This document shows positions 1 to 7,444 of a stretch of DNA of 19,582 bases, one piece after another. The notes under the pieces were generated by a model. The model made no database searches. It worked only from the letters and a program-made list of their open reading frames with translations, and was not told the DNA's origin. The translations under genes and the position numbers were made by a program. Position 1 is the first letter of the stretch. Each line of letters opens with the position of its first letter. This stretch comes from Rickettsiales bacterium. GTDB lineage: Bacteria > Pseudomonadota > Alphaproteobacteria > Rickettsiales > JALZUV01. The stretch is from positions 1 through 19,582 of the forward strand of contig JALZUV010000058.1 in assembly GCA_023301245.1 (NCBI GenBank), read 5' to 3'.

Positions 1-72
<72 letters not shown>

Positions 73-90
73 ATTCCAAGTGGAAGAGCG

Positions 91-118
91 GTTTTAGCAG
101 TAAGGGTAAAAAAGTCAA
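91..118 (-). promoter_or_regulatory. Putative promoter of tRNA-Ile
   Basis: On the minus strand a -35 box TTGACT (118-113) is followed after 16 bases by TGCTAAAAC (99-91), an extended -10 (TG-n-TAAAAC). The predicted start falls around base 84, some 12 bases before the mature tRNA 5' end at 72. The site lies in the 55-base gap between the tRNA and the end of the MNIO gene, which supports independent transcription of the tRNA. The match is by eye only. Confidence 0.5.
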
Positions 119-127
119 ACCGTTAGT

Positions 128-1792
128 TTAGGCTTTTGGCATTGCAAGTAGGCCATTATTCATCCAGCGGCCAAACCATGCGGAAAGATTCGCGGCAAGA
201 TCGGCCTCATCGGCATCTTGTGGCAGGGCTTCAGCCATGGCTTCGGCGATGGGTTTACCGCCAAATAAGCTGGTTAGAAGCTGGTATTCGGTTTCTTCCA
301 ACGGCAAGCGCCACATGGTATCTTCATGGCGATAGACAGCGAGATAGCTGGGTTTTTTGGTCACAGCTGGCGCGCCTTCTTCACGCACAGCATTGTAATA
401 GTCATTCACATTATGGTTGAAGGCGAGCAATTGGAGTGCACTTCGGCCATGCAATGTTAGCTCCATAAAACTTTCTGGTGATAGATTTGGATAAGCCATG
501 CCCATATTTTCTGGCGTGAGGGGAGTCGTTTCGGGCGCATCGACTAATTGCGAAATGTGAGTTTCTAGCGTGGCAAGCTCATGCGCGAAGCTATCGGCCT
601 GCTGCTGCACATGGGCGGGGAAGGCGCGCACATAATGCGAAATGTTGAAACTGGTGGAGTGAATGGCTTCGAGATAGTCATCGACGAGTGTTTTGAAGGC
701 AGGTTTGCCGAGATAATGCAGCAAGGTGGGGTAGTCATCATGCACAATGTCGAACAGGCGATAGCGGTAGCCGTTAGTGTAAACTTCCACTTGTTCAGCA
801 GGGGAGAAGTCGGGTTTGGAAAGTACCCAGTTTTCAGGCGTGCTATTTCCTTCGAAAATGCTGGCTTGTAGAGTGCCTAATAAATCGCTGTAAGCTGCAT
901 TTTTAGGCGCGGGAGCATCGTTTCGGCGGTAGGGAGTGAAGCTTGGAAACTGAACTTGATTTTCGGCAATTTCCCCCCATTTTCGTGCTTTATTAACCTC
1001 TGCTTCTACTATCTCAAAATCGGGAATTTTTCCGTCCCATTCAACCATGGTGCTGATGGGGCGTTTGGCCTTATTCATAATATAGCCATAGAGGTTCCAG
1101 ACTTCTTGCGTCACATGGTCGTCATGCGTGTCGATAATGTGAGTGCCTTTGTTAGTGTGGCCTGCAAGGTGAATTTGCCCGACACGCTCGAGCGGCAGCG
1201 CATCAATATATTCCTTCGCATCCCAGCGGTGGTTGTAGCAGCTTACATAAATGTTATTCGCGTCGAGCAGTAGGGCGCAATCTGCCCCTTCGGCCATACG
1301 CGCGAGAAATTCCCATTCGGGCATGGAGGAGGCGGAAAATTCGAGGTAGGTGGAGGGGTTTTCTAGCAGCAGCGGGCGGCCAAGGAAATCTTGCACGCGC
1401 TTGATGCGTTCAATTAAATGTGTGAGCGCTTCTTCTGTGTAGGGCACGGGCAGTAGGTCGTGCGTGTTTTTATGGGCGATGCCTGTCCAACAGAGATGGT
1501 CAGATATCCAAGCAGGTTTCACCCAATCGGCCAGCGCTTTTAGCTTGGTGAGATAGTCAGAATTTATCGGATCAATCGTGCCGATAGAAAGGGATACGCC
1601 ATGCATTACTACAGGGTAATGCTCTAACACGCGCTCTAGCATGCGGATGGGGCGGCCGCCTGTATCCATATAATTTTCGGAAATAATCTCGAACCAATCC
1701 ACATTTGGTTGATGTTCGAAGATATGAGAATAATGCGGTGGGCGCAGCCCAACCCCATAGCCTAAAAAAGGTAAATCGAAATGATTGTCCAT
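128..1792 (-). CDS. Fused MNIO (DUF692)/DUF2063 protein, bufferin BufB-BufC type
   Basis: The protein is 554 aa. Residues about 9-275 are a DUF692/MNIO TIM barrel, the multinuclear iron oxidative enzyme family that modifies cysteines in ribosomally made peptides (MbnB, BufB/HvfB). Probable metal ligands are visible: His64 (VMHGVSLSIG), Asp98-His99 (ISDHLCW), Glu144 (LLLENPS), Asp177/Asn179/Asn180 (LLLDANNIY), His208 and His212 (IHLAGH), the Asp/His cluster at 221-226 and Glu251 (VEWD). Residues about 303-550 match DUF2063 (BufC/HvfC), normally a separate partner protein thought to bring the precursor peptide to the enzyme. Fusing the two in one chain is the notable feature. A small Cys-rich precursor (BufA, DUF2282) normally lies just upstream, but the 97-base gap before the neighbouring protease has no room for one. 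The ATG start has no clear Shine-Dalgarno. The domain calls are firm; the role (copper or oxidative stress bufferin versus another peptide) is inferred. Confidence 0.9.
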   Translation of the reverse strand: MDNHFDLPFLGYGVGLRPPHYSHIFEHQPNVDWFEIISENYMDTGGRPIRMLERVLEHYPVVMHGVSLSIGTIDPINSDYLTKLKALADWVKPAWISDHLCWTGIAHKNTHDLLPVPYTEEALTHLIERIKRVQDFLGRPLLLENPSTYLEFSASSMPEWEFLARMAEGADCALLLDANNIYVSCYNHRWDAKEYIDALPLERVGQIHLAGHTNKGTHIIDTHDDHVTQEVWNLYGYIMNKAKRPISTMVEWDGKIPDFEIVEAEVNKARKWGEIAENQVQFPSFTPYRRNDAPAPKNAAYSDLLGTLQASIFEGNSTPENWVLSKPDFSPAEQVEVYTNGYRYRLFDIVHDDYPTLLHYLGKPAFKTLVDDYLEAIHSTSFNISHYVRAFPAHVQQQADSFAHELATLETHISQLVDAPETTPLTPENMGMAYPNLSPESFMELTLHGRSALQLLAFNHNVNDYYNAVREEGAPAVTKKPSYLAVYRHEDTMWRLPLEETEYQLLTSLFGGKPIAEAMAEALPQDADEADLAANLSAWFGRWMNNGLLAMPKA

Positions 1793-1889
1793 TTGTGAAA
1801 TGTTACTTCGTTTTTGAGTGGTTCATAGGAGTTTCTCTTTTTACAGATAAAATGAAATAAACTCTAAGGAAATTATTCGCTAACGCTAA

Positions 1890-2777
1890 TCAGTTAGCTT
1901 GGCAAACAACACGGATAACTTGATTATTATCGCGTAGATTTCTTGTATATTCACGCGGGCGATCGAGAGTAGGGCTAGGAGCTTTTGCCTGCTTGAGGAA
2001 GTTTTTCCCTAAAAATCGGTAAATATCTTCGGGTCGGCTAGTGAAAAAGCGGTTTCGTCGGTAATTGACCGCAACATTTACGCCGATAATATTGCCCGCC
2101 TCATCCAGCGTTGGGCCGCCGCTTATTCCGCCATATTCTTCGCTGCCTATCGTGTTATTAACAATATTCCAAACGGACATTGTTTTGTGAATAGAGGGGT
2201 GGGGTTCCCTCAGGTTTAATTGGGAGTCGCCGATATATTTTGCTGTGGCATCTCCAGGCCATGCCTTTGGAAAGCCGGTGATATAGCCAACTGCATTGAT
2301 TTTAATGAAAGGTGGTTTGTTTTTATCGTCATAGCTTACTCGAATGGGACGGGTGGAAGAGTAGGATGACGATAGCAATGCGAGGTCAGATCTGGAGTCA
2401 AAAGCTTCAACTTTTGCTTCTCTATAATTAAAAATTTGGTTTCGTTTGTTTGTTTCATTGTAAATTTCTATATGAGCAGCCTCTTGCTTGCCGCCCATGA
2501 GTAAATAAATTGAATGGCAATTTTTAACCACGTGGTGGGCAGTTAGCCAGAGGCCGTCAACCCCAACATAACTGGCGCTTCCTGTTGAATGGCGGGTTTT
2601 GTTTTCAGTTGATTCAGGTGCGGGCGCTTGAATTGGTTGGCGTTTGGTTGAATGATCAACGTCAGAAAAGTTATATAAAATAAGGCAAACAATAAGAAAA
2701 GCAGCGCTTTGCCACCATTTTATAAGCGGGGCGGGTGTCACGTGGCAATGGCAGCAGCGCTTAATATGCCAACGCAT
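1890..2777 (-). CDS. Membrane-anchored trypsin-like serine protease without PDZ domain
   Basis: The protein is 295 aa. A hydrophobic segment at about 22-37 (QSAAFLIVCLILYNF) should act as an N-terminal anchor, leaving the rest in the periplasm. The chymotrypsin/DegP-like fold shows the full triad: His82 (WLTAHHVV), Asp131 (SRSDLALL) and Ser219 (YGGISGGPT), followed by the usual strand NIIGVNVAV. No PDZ domain follows; the chain ends about 40 residues after the fold, so this is not a full DegP/DegQ/DegS. The ATG start overlaps the upstream DUF350 gene by 40 bases and lacks a good Shine-Dalgarno. An in-frame GTG at codon 13 is an alternative that keeps the anchor. It is the last gene of a likely pccA - DUF350 - protease transcript. 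The substrate is unknown. Confidence 0.8.
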   Translation of the reverse strand: MRWHIKRCCHCHVTPAPLIKWWQSAAFLIVCLILYNFSDVDHSTKRQPIQAPAPESTENKTRHSTGSASYVGVDGLWLTAHHVVKNCHSIYLLMGGKQEAAHIEIYNETNKRNQIFNYREAKVEAFDSRSDLALLSSSYSSTRPIRVSYDDKNKPPFIKINAVGYITGFPKAWPGDATAKYIGDSQLNLREPHPSIHKTMSVWNIVNNTIGSEEYGGISGGPTLDEAGNIIGVNVAVNYRRNRFFTSRPEDIYRFLGKNFLKQAKAPSPTLDRPREYTRNLRDNNQVIRVVCQAN

Positions 2778-3157
2778 AGTTTGATGGTTAAAAAGAAAAT
2801 TGCAGCGGAAATCTCGTCATTTTCTATCCGTTTAGAATATTGACGAAATATAACTCTATCAATCACCCAGTAGGTGAAGAGTTGGATGAGTAAGATAACC
2901 GTTCCCCATAGCAATATATCAATAATATTGACGCTCCCCGCGAGGCAAAAGGCGAGGGGAATTGCCAACCCTAGAAATGCACCCGATAGGGAAAGTGCCG
3001 CCGCAATATTACCCTGCTTAATTAAGGTGATTTCTTTATGTGGAGTGATGAAAATATAAAGTAATATCGCGCCGCCAAAAACACATAATGTGACAAAGAA
3101 ATGCGATAATAAAACAGGAACGCCTGAACTAATGCCATGCAACAATGTTTCAAACAT
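2738..3157 (-). CDS. DUF350 (UPF0719) family inner-membrane protein
   Basis: This 139-aa protein has four predicted membrane helices, at about 16-36, 50-72, 80-98 and 118-138. The signature GNIAAALSLSGAFLGLAIPL (start of helix 2), the following small-residue stretch, and Asp-Ile-Leu-Leu-Trp-Gly near helix 3 fit the DUF350 family, a small membrane family of unknown function. An AAAGGAG Shine-Dalgarno stands about 8 bases before the ATG. The gene begins 13 bases after the pccA stop and overlaps the protease by 40 bases, so all three are probably co-transcribed. The link to the carboxylase may only be positional; pairing with a membrane-anchored protease suggests an envelope role, which is inference. 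Confidence 0.72.
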   Translation of the reverse strand: MFETLLHGISSGVPVLLSHFFVTLCVFGGAILLYIFITPHKEITLIKQGNIAAALSLSGAFLGLAIPLAFCLAGSVNIIDILLWGTVILLIQLFTYWVIDRVIFRQYSKRIENDEISAAIFFLTIKLCVGILSAAAIAT

Positions 3158-3170
3158 TTTTGCTGCTCCT

Positions 3171-5156
3171 TTATTCCATAAAGGTGATCATCACCTGATC
3201 AGCCTGAACGGATTCATTTTCGGTCACGAGAATTTCTTTAATCACCACATCGCGTTCGGCGTGGATGACATTTTCCATCTTCATGGCTTCAACAACGATA
3301 AGGTCTTGGCCTGCTTTTACTTCTTCGCCTTCAGACACAGGAATGGAAAGTACCAAACCTGCAATAGGAGCGGGAAGCTCATTAGCATTTTCGGAGTTTA
3401 ATACTTCTGGCATGTATTTATTTAGCTCGGCTACGCGGCTAGTATGCACTGCCACCGTCGCTTCCGCTCCTGCATGGATGAGGCGATAACCATCAGAACG
3501 ATAATTTAAATGTACACTGACAGGTTCGCCATTGATGCTCCCTTGGAACAGGCGGTTACCTAGCTCGTAGGAGCTACGCACCACAATATGTTCATTTTGC
3601 AGGGCGATATCATAGCCGAAATCTTTTTCCTTCACTCGCACGGGGAATTGTTTTTCACCAATGGTGACCACCCAGCTTGAGCCTAAGTAACGCTCGCGGC
3701 CTGAAAGCTGCTGCGAAGTTTCTGCCGCACGTTTATTATGCTGCAAGTACAGATAGAGAGCAGAACCAATGAAGATACGCGTATGTTCATTAGTAATAGT
3801 CGCGCCCGAGAAACCTTCAGGATATTCCTGTTCAATAAAGTTGGTCGAGATATTACCGCTACGGAAACGCTCATGGCTATAGACGGCTTGCATAAAGCCC
3901 ATATTGGTGGTGATGCCTTGAATCACATAAGCGCCGAGTGCTTTTTGCATAGCATCAATCGCCTTATCACGCGTGGCAGCATGGGTGCAAACCTTGGCAA
4001 TCATCGGGTCATAATACATGCTGACCTCGCCGCCTTCATAAACACCGCTATCGACCAGCACACGGCTGCCTTCAGGTTCTTGATAGCGCGTTACACGGCC
4101 CGTTGAGGGTAGGAAGCCACGCTTGGGATCTTCCGCATAAACGCGGCTTTCAAAGGCCCAGCCGTGCAATTTAACATCTTCTTGCTTCATCGAGAGTTTC
4201 TCGCCTGCGGCAATCAGAATCATCTGTTCCACCAAATCGACATTGGTGACGAGTTCGGTCACGCGATGCTCTACTTGCAAACGTGTGTTCATTTCTAAGA
4301 AGGCGAACGTGCCATCAGGGTCAACGATATATTCGACCGTACCCGCGCTGCAATAATCTACGGCTTGCGCAAGGGCAACGGATTGCTCTTGCATGGTTTT
4401 GCGCATTTCATCATCCAAGAACATGCTTGGGGCTTCTTCAATAATTTTTTGATGACGGCGTTGGATGGAGCATTCGCGCTCGCCCAAAGCAATGCAATTG
4501 CCATGTTTATCGGCTAAAATTTGAATTTCAATATGGCGCGGGTTCTCAAAGAACTTCTCGATGAATACGCGACTATCCGAGAAGCTGGATTGTGCTTCGG
4601 ATGCGGCATATTTTAGCCCATCGACCAATTCTTTATCGTTACGTGCTACACGCATCCCTTTACCACCGCCACCAGCAGCGGCTTTAATCATAACAGGGAA
4701 GCCGATTTCTTCAACAATGGCTTCGGCTTCTTCCAGCGTTTCAATTTCGCCAGCAGAACCGGGAACAGTGCTTACGCCTGAGTCTTTTGCGAGCTTTTTA
4801 GACTCAATTTTATCGCCCATTATTTTAATAGCATGGGCATCTGGGCCAATAAAAGTGGCGCCAGCTTTCTGAACGGCGGCGCTGAAGTCACGGTTTTCAG
4901 ACAGAAAACCATAGCCTGGATGCACCGCATCAGCGCCTGTTTTTTCAATCGCGCGCACGAGTGCAGGTACGTTTAAGTAACTTTGAGTGGAGGGCGCAGG
5001 GCCGAGGTAAACCGCTTCATCCGCGCGTTTCACGTGCAAAGCATTACTATCAGCCTCCGAATAAACGGCGACAGTTTTGATACCCATCTTGCGACAAGTT
5101 TCCATAATACGAATAGCGATTTCGCCGCGATTGGCGATAAGGATTTTTTTGAACAT
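3171..5156 (-). CDS. pccA: Propionyl-CoA carboxylase alpha subunit (biotin carboxylase + BCCP)
   Basis: This is the biotin-dependent carboxylase alpha chain, 661 aa from the ATG chosen. It uses ATP and bicarbonate to carboxylate biotin, which the beta chain (PccB) transfers to propionyl-CoA to give methylmalonyl-CoA in the cytoplasm. The start is the family-typical FKKILIANRGEIA. Upstream TTG codons give an extra 7 residues that do not fit the family. Visible features are the biotin carboxylase N-domain (HPGYGFLSEN), the ATP-grasp Gly-rich loop GGGGKGMR at about 162-169, ERECSIQRRHQK near 226-237, a PCC-type middle domain (about 490-590), and a C-terminal biotinyl domain with biotin Lys626 in EAMKMEN, 35 residues from the end as usual. 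The middle domain and the Met-Pro-Glu linker before the biotinyl domain favour PccA over acetyl- or methylcrotonyl-CoA carboxylase. No beta subunit lies in the window. It heads the pccA - DUF350 - protease transcript and diverges from crcB. Confidence 0.92.
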   Translation of the reverse strand: MFKKILIANRGEIAIRIMETCRKMGIKTVAVYSEADSNALHVKRADEAVYLGPAPSTQSYLNVPALVRAIEKTGADAVHPGYGFLSENRDFSAAVQKAGATFIGPDAHAIKIMGDKIESKKLAKDSGVSTVPGSAGEIETLEEAEAIVEEIGFPVMIKAAAGGGGKGMRVARNDKELVDGLKYAASEAQSSFSDSRVFIEKFFENPRHIEIQILADKHGNCIALGERECSIQRRHQKIIEEAPSMFLDDEMRKTMQEQSVALAQAVDYCSAGTVEYIVDPDGTFAFLEMNTRLQVEHRVTELVTNVDLVEQMILIAAGEKLSMKQEDVKLHGWAFESRVYAEDPKRGFLPSTGRVTRYQEPEGSRVLVDSGVYEGGEVSMYYDPMIAKVCTHAATRDKAIDAMQKALGAYVIQGITTNMGFMQAVYSHERFRSGNISTNFIEQEYPEGFSGATITNEHTRIFIGSALYLYLQHNKRAAETSQQLSGRERYLGSSWVVTIGEKQFPVRVKEKDFGYDIALQNEHIVVRSSYELGNRLFQGSINGEPVSVHLNYRSDGYRLIHAGAEATVAVHTSRVAELNKYMPEVLNSENANELPAPIAGLVLSIPVSEGEEVKAGQDLIVVEAMKMENVIHAERDVVIKEILVTENESVQADQVMITFME

Positions 5157-5199
5157 TCGCGGTTTATACAAGGGCAAATCAAAAGGAGCAAGCAGCAGA

Positions 5200-5228
5200 T
5201 TGTTTAGGATGAAAAATCCTGCTATTAC
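5200..5228 (+). promoter_or_regulatory. Putative crcB promoter, possibly leaderless
   Basis: TTGTTT (5200-5205) is separated by 17 bases from TATTAC (5223-5228), with TG one base before the -10 (TGCTATTAC, extended -10). The predicted start, about seven bases downstream, coincides with the crcB ATG at 5235, so the transcript would have little or no leader. A small inverted repeat, AGGAT-GAAAA-ATCCT, lies in the spacer. No fluoride riboswitch consensus is visible in the 78-base gap to pccA. Confidence 0.35.
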
Positions 5229-5234
5229 AGGCCT

Positions 5235-5618
5235 ATGAATATGGCTTTACTTCTCCCCGTTGCCGCAGGCGGTGCTATTGGCGCAATGGTGCGTTATGCA
5301 CTGGCAGCTTTAGTGATGCGCGGCGCTAGTACTGGGTTTCCGTATGGTACGCTGGCAGTTAATGTGCTGGGTTCGCTACTGATTGGTCTGCTGGCAGGAT
5401 ATTTTATGCGCGAAGGGTTGGAGGCGAAGCCCGCCATGCAGGCGTTTTTAATGACGGGAATTTTAGGCGGCTTTACTACCTTTTCGGCTTTTTCGCTTGA
5501 AACTATCACCATGATCAACCGTGGAGATACGCTTCCAGCGCTTAGTTATGTCGGATTATCGGTCGTTTTGAGTCTTGCTGCTTGTGCTTTCGGTGTTTGG
5601 CTACTAAAAGCACTCTAA
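5235..5618 (+). CDS. crcB: Fluoride ion channel CrcB (Fluc)
   Basis: This 127-aa protein has four membrane helices and is a full-length single-domain Fluc. Fluc proteins work as dual-topology homodimers that let fluoride leave the cytoplasm. Signature motifs are present: GGAIGAMVRY near the N terminus, YGTLAVNVLGSLLIG (the pore Asn and Gly-Ser), and GILGGFTTFSAFS, which carries the Phe-box and the central Na+-site region. ATG at 5235 and ATG at 5241 are both possible starts. The gene is followed one base later by the pseudouridine synthase gene, so the two share a transcript; this pairing recurs in alphaproteobacteria as I recall. It diverges from pccA. Confidence 0.95.
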   Translation: MNMALLLPVAAGGAIGAMVRYALAALVMRGASTGFPYGTLAVNVLGSLLIGLLAGYFMREGLEAKPAMQAFLMTGILGGFTTFSAFSLETITMINRGDTLPALSYVGLSVVLSLAACAFGVWLLKAL

Positions 5619-5619
5619 T

Positions 5620-6567
5620 ATGCAGGAATCCCCAATATTCGCCTCTGACGATGGCATTCGCTTGGATCGCTGGTTTCAGCGCCACTATCCGCATATTAAT
5701 CATTCGGAGTTGCAGCAGTTGTTACGCAAAAAGCTGGTGAGGCTGAATGGTAAGCGTGCCGAGGCTAGCTCGCGCGTGGTGCAAGGTAATGTCGTTAAGC
5801 ATCCGACCTTTGAAAAGCCACCTGAAAATTTCACCAAACAAAAGCCGCTCATTAAGCCCGATTGGCTGGATGACTCGGTATTATATCGCGATAAAAATAT
5901 TATCGTTATTAACAAACCTAGCGGCTTGCCGACGCAAGGCGGCAGCAAGCAAACAACGCATCTTGATAGGCTATTGCCCCTGCTCGAAAGCGATGGGCAA
6001 GATAAGCCAAAATTAGTGCATCGGCTCGATAAAGATACCAGCGGCGTGCTAGTGCTTGCGCGTAGTGCGAAAGCGGCAGACATTATGATGAAGGCTTTCG
6101 CCGCACGCGAAATTCATAAATTCTATTGGGCCTTATGCGTGGGTGTGCCGCCGCTACATAAAGGCGAAATTGAGGGCGAAATTAAAGCCCCTATCGGCAA
6201 GCGTGTCTATAGCGGTGAAGAGAAAATGGCCGTCACCCAAGATGGCAAGCCTGCCCATACTACTTATCTGGTGATGGAGCGTTTCGCTTCCAAGTTAAGC
6301 TTTGTTGAGCTTTCGCCACAAACAGGCCGTAAGCATCAGTTGCGCGTGCATATGTCTTATCTGGAATGTCCAATTTTGGGCGATGGTAAATATGGCGGCG
6401 ATATGGCCTTTCCCGAAGGGATGCAATTGCCGAAAAAGATGCACCTACATGCACGAAAAATCGTGATTCCTGAAAGTTGCTTCGGTAAAGAAATTGTGGT
6501 GGATGCGCCCGTGCCTGAGCATTTTGAACAAACCTTTAAGTTGTTAGATATTAAACAGCCCTCATGA
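5620..6567 (+). CDS. rluC: RluC-type 23S rRNA pseudouridine synthase
   Basis: This 315-aa protein of the RluA/RluC/RluD family isomerises specific uridines in rRNA. An N-terminal S4 RNA-binding domain (about 13-62, with RLDRWF and LLRKKLVRLNGKR) is followed by the catalytic domain. The catalytic Asp137 lies in LVHRLDKDTSGVLV, and the family motif GRKHQLRVH is near residue 240, followed by PILGDGKYGG. The S4 domain and length fit RluC (positions 955/2504/2580 of 23S rRNA), but RluD or another RluA-family member cannot be excluded by sequence alone. The gene starts one base after crcB and overlaps atp12 by four bases (ATGA), so translation is probably coupled. Confidence 0.88.
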   Translation: MQESPIFASDDGIRLDRWFQRHYPHINHSELQQLLRKKLVRLNGKRAEASSRVVQGNVVKHPTFEKPPENFTKQKPLIKPDWLDDSVLYRDKNIIVINKPSGLPTQGGSKQTTHLDRLLPLLESDGQDKPKLVHRLDKDTSGVLVLARSAKAADIMMKAFAAREIHKFYWALCVGVPPLHKGEIEGEIKAPIGKRVYSGEEKMAVTQDGKPAHTTYLVMERFASKLSFVELSPQTGRKHQLRVHMSYLECPILGDGKYGGDMAFPEGMQLPKKMHLHARKIVIPESCFGKEIVVDAPVPEHFEQTFKLLDIKQPS

Positions 6568-7238
6568 AGAAGTTCTTTGATAAAGCGACGGTAGAAAATG
6601 GCGCGGTTCTCTTAGATGGAAAAGCCCTCACCACCCCTGCTAAAAATAAAGTAATATTGCCGAGCGATAAGTTTGCGCAAGCCGTGGCCGACGAGTGGAA
6701 CGCCATGGGCGATAAGATTGATAAGAATAAATTGCCGCTTACGGGTATGGCATCGCTCGCGTTGGATATTGCGGCACCGCGCCGCAACGAGCTGCTGGTG
6801 GAGCTGCTGGAATATGGCGAAACTGATTTATTATTCTATCATGATATGGATGAAGGTTTATCGAATGTGCAGCGCACTCAATGGCAGCCATGGATTAACC
6901 ATGCGCAGGTGGAGTTTTCGACCCGCTATGAGGTGACACAAAGCATTATGCCTGTCCGCCAAGCACCCGAAAATCAACCGCGCCATTTAGAAAAACTCGA
7001 AACACTGAATGAATGGCAATTGGCACTGCTCGCCGCAGTCGTTAAACCAACCACTTCATTATTGCTAGGCTGGTTCTTTGTGCAAAACAAGCTGAATGAG
7101 GAAGAAATTTTCACTCTTTCACGCTTAGAAGAGTCGCATAATATGGCCAAATGGGGCGAAGATGACGACGCTAGGGAAAATGCCGAGAATATCCGCGCCG
7201 ACCTCGCCACTTCTGCTCTATGGCGCTCGCTGCTATAA
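6564..7238 (+). CDS. ATP12-family F1-ATPase alpha-subunit chaperone
   Basis: This 224-aa protein belongs to the ATP12 family, which in mitochondria binds the free F1 alpha subunit until it joins the beta subunit. The start KKFFDKATVENGAVLLDGK with the following LTTPAKN, the ADEWNAMGDKID segment, LPLTGMASLALD, and the C-terminal LSRLEESHNMAKWGEDDDA match the family along its whole length. Bacterial members occur mainly in alphaproteobacteria, so this gene is a good taxonomic marker. It overlaps rluC by four bases. Its last codons overlap a near-consensus extended -10 for the next small gene. No atp operon gene lies nearby, which is usual for this family. Confidence 0.9.
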   Translation: MKKFFDKATVENGAVLLDGKALTTPAKNKVILPSDKFAQAVADEWNAMGDKIDKNKLPLTGMASLALDIAAPRRNELLVELLEYGETDLLFYHDMDEGLSNVQRTQWQPWINHAQVEFSTRYEVTQSIMPVRQAPENQPRHLEKLETLNEWQLALLAAVVKPTTSLLLGWFFVQNKLNEEEIFTLSRLEESHNMAKWGEDDDARENAENIRADLATSALWRSLL

Positions 7239-7249
7239 TTTGCTATACT
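7231..7249 (+). promoter_or_regulatory. Tandem extended -10 elements before the small membrane gene
   Basis: TGCTATAAT (7231-7239) is a perfect extended -10. Ten bases on, a second copy, TGCTATACT (7241-7249), follows. The first overlaps the atp12 stop codon and would start transcripts near 7246; the second would start at about 7256, exactly the ATG. No good -35 is visible, as is allowed for extended -10 promoters. The pair supports a separately transcribed small gene, although the tandem likeness could be chance in AT-rich sequence. Confidence 0.45.
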
Positions 7250-7255
7250 AGTTGT

Positions 7256-7444
7256 ATGAGTGCAACCACCTTAAACCCAATTGAAAATGCAAAAGAAGCG
7301 ATAAAGTCAGCTTTTCATAAGGCAGTCAACCTCTGCTATGGCACGCGTAAGCGCAGCAATATTACAATTGGTTTGGTATTTGCGTTGCTAATAGCGGCAA
7401 AGTTGCTCGAATCTTATGCATTCGTGCCTTATTGCGGCGTTTAA
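7256..7444 (+). CDS. Small single-pass membrane protein, unknown function
   Basis: From ATG 7256 the product is 62 aa: an N-terminal soluble part with a lysine/arginine-rich stretch (YGTRKRSN, about 31-38) followed by one hydrophobic helix at about 40-57 (ITIGLVFALLIAAKLL) and a short tail containing Cys. The positive charges before the helix suggest the N terminus stays in the cytoplasm. An in-frame ATG at 7220 would add 12 residues but lies inside atp12 and upstream of the candidate promoter, so I prefer 7256. There is no Shine-Dalgarno. The stop codon overlaps the alanine dehydrogenase stop on the other strand (7441-7444, TTAA). I do not recognise a family. Coding status is likely but not certain. 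Confidence 0.5.
   Translation: MSATTLNPIENAKEAIKSAFHKAVNLCYGTRKRSNITIGLVFALLIAAKLLESYAFVPYCGV

Noticed and set aside
1793..1889. Search for a bufferin precursor gene or promoter between the MNIO gene and the protease
   Set aside because: Neither strand has an open frame with a signal peptide and cysteines; TTATCT-17-TATGAA is too weak to list as a promoter.
3738..4106. Open frame of 122 codons on the plus strand inside pccA
   Set aside because: It lies opposite a well-conserved stretch of the carboxylase, has no family resemblance and no ribosome binding site.
5157..5234. Possible fluoride riboswitch before crcB
   Set aside because: The gap is only 78 bases and the conserved fluoride aptamer sequence is not visible; only a five-pair hairpin is present.
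5700..6083. Open frame of 127 codons on the minus strand inside rluC
   Set aside because: It is antisense to the S4 and catalytic regions of a clear pseudouridine synthase and has serine/leucine-rich composition typical of shadow frames.
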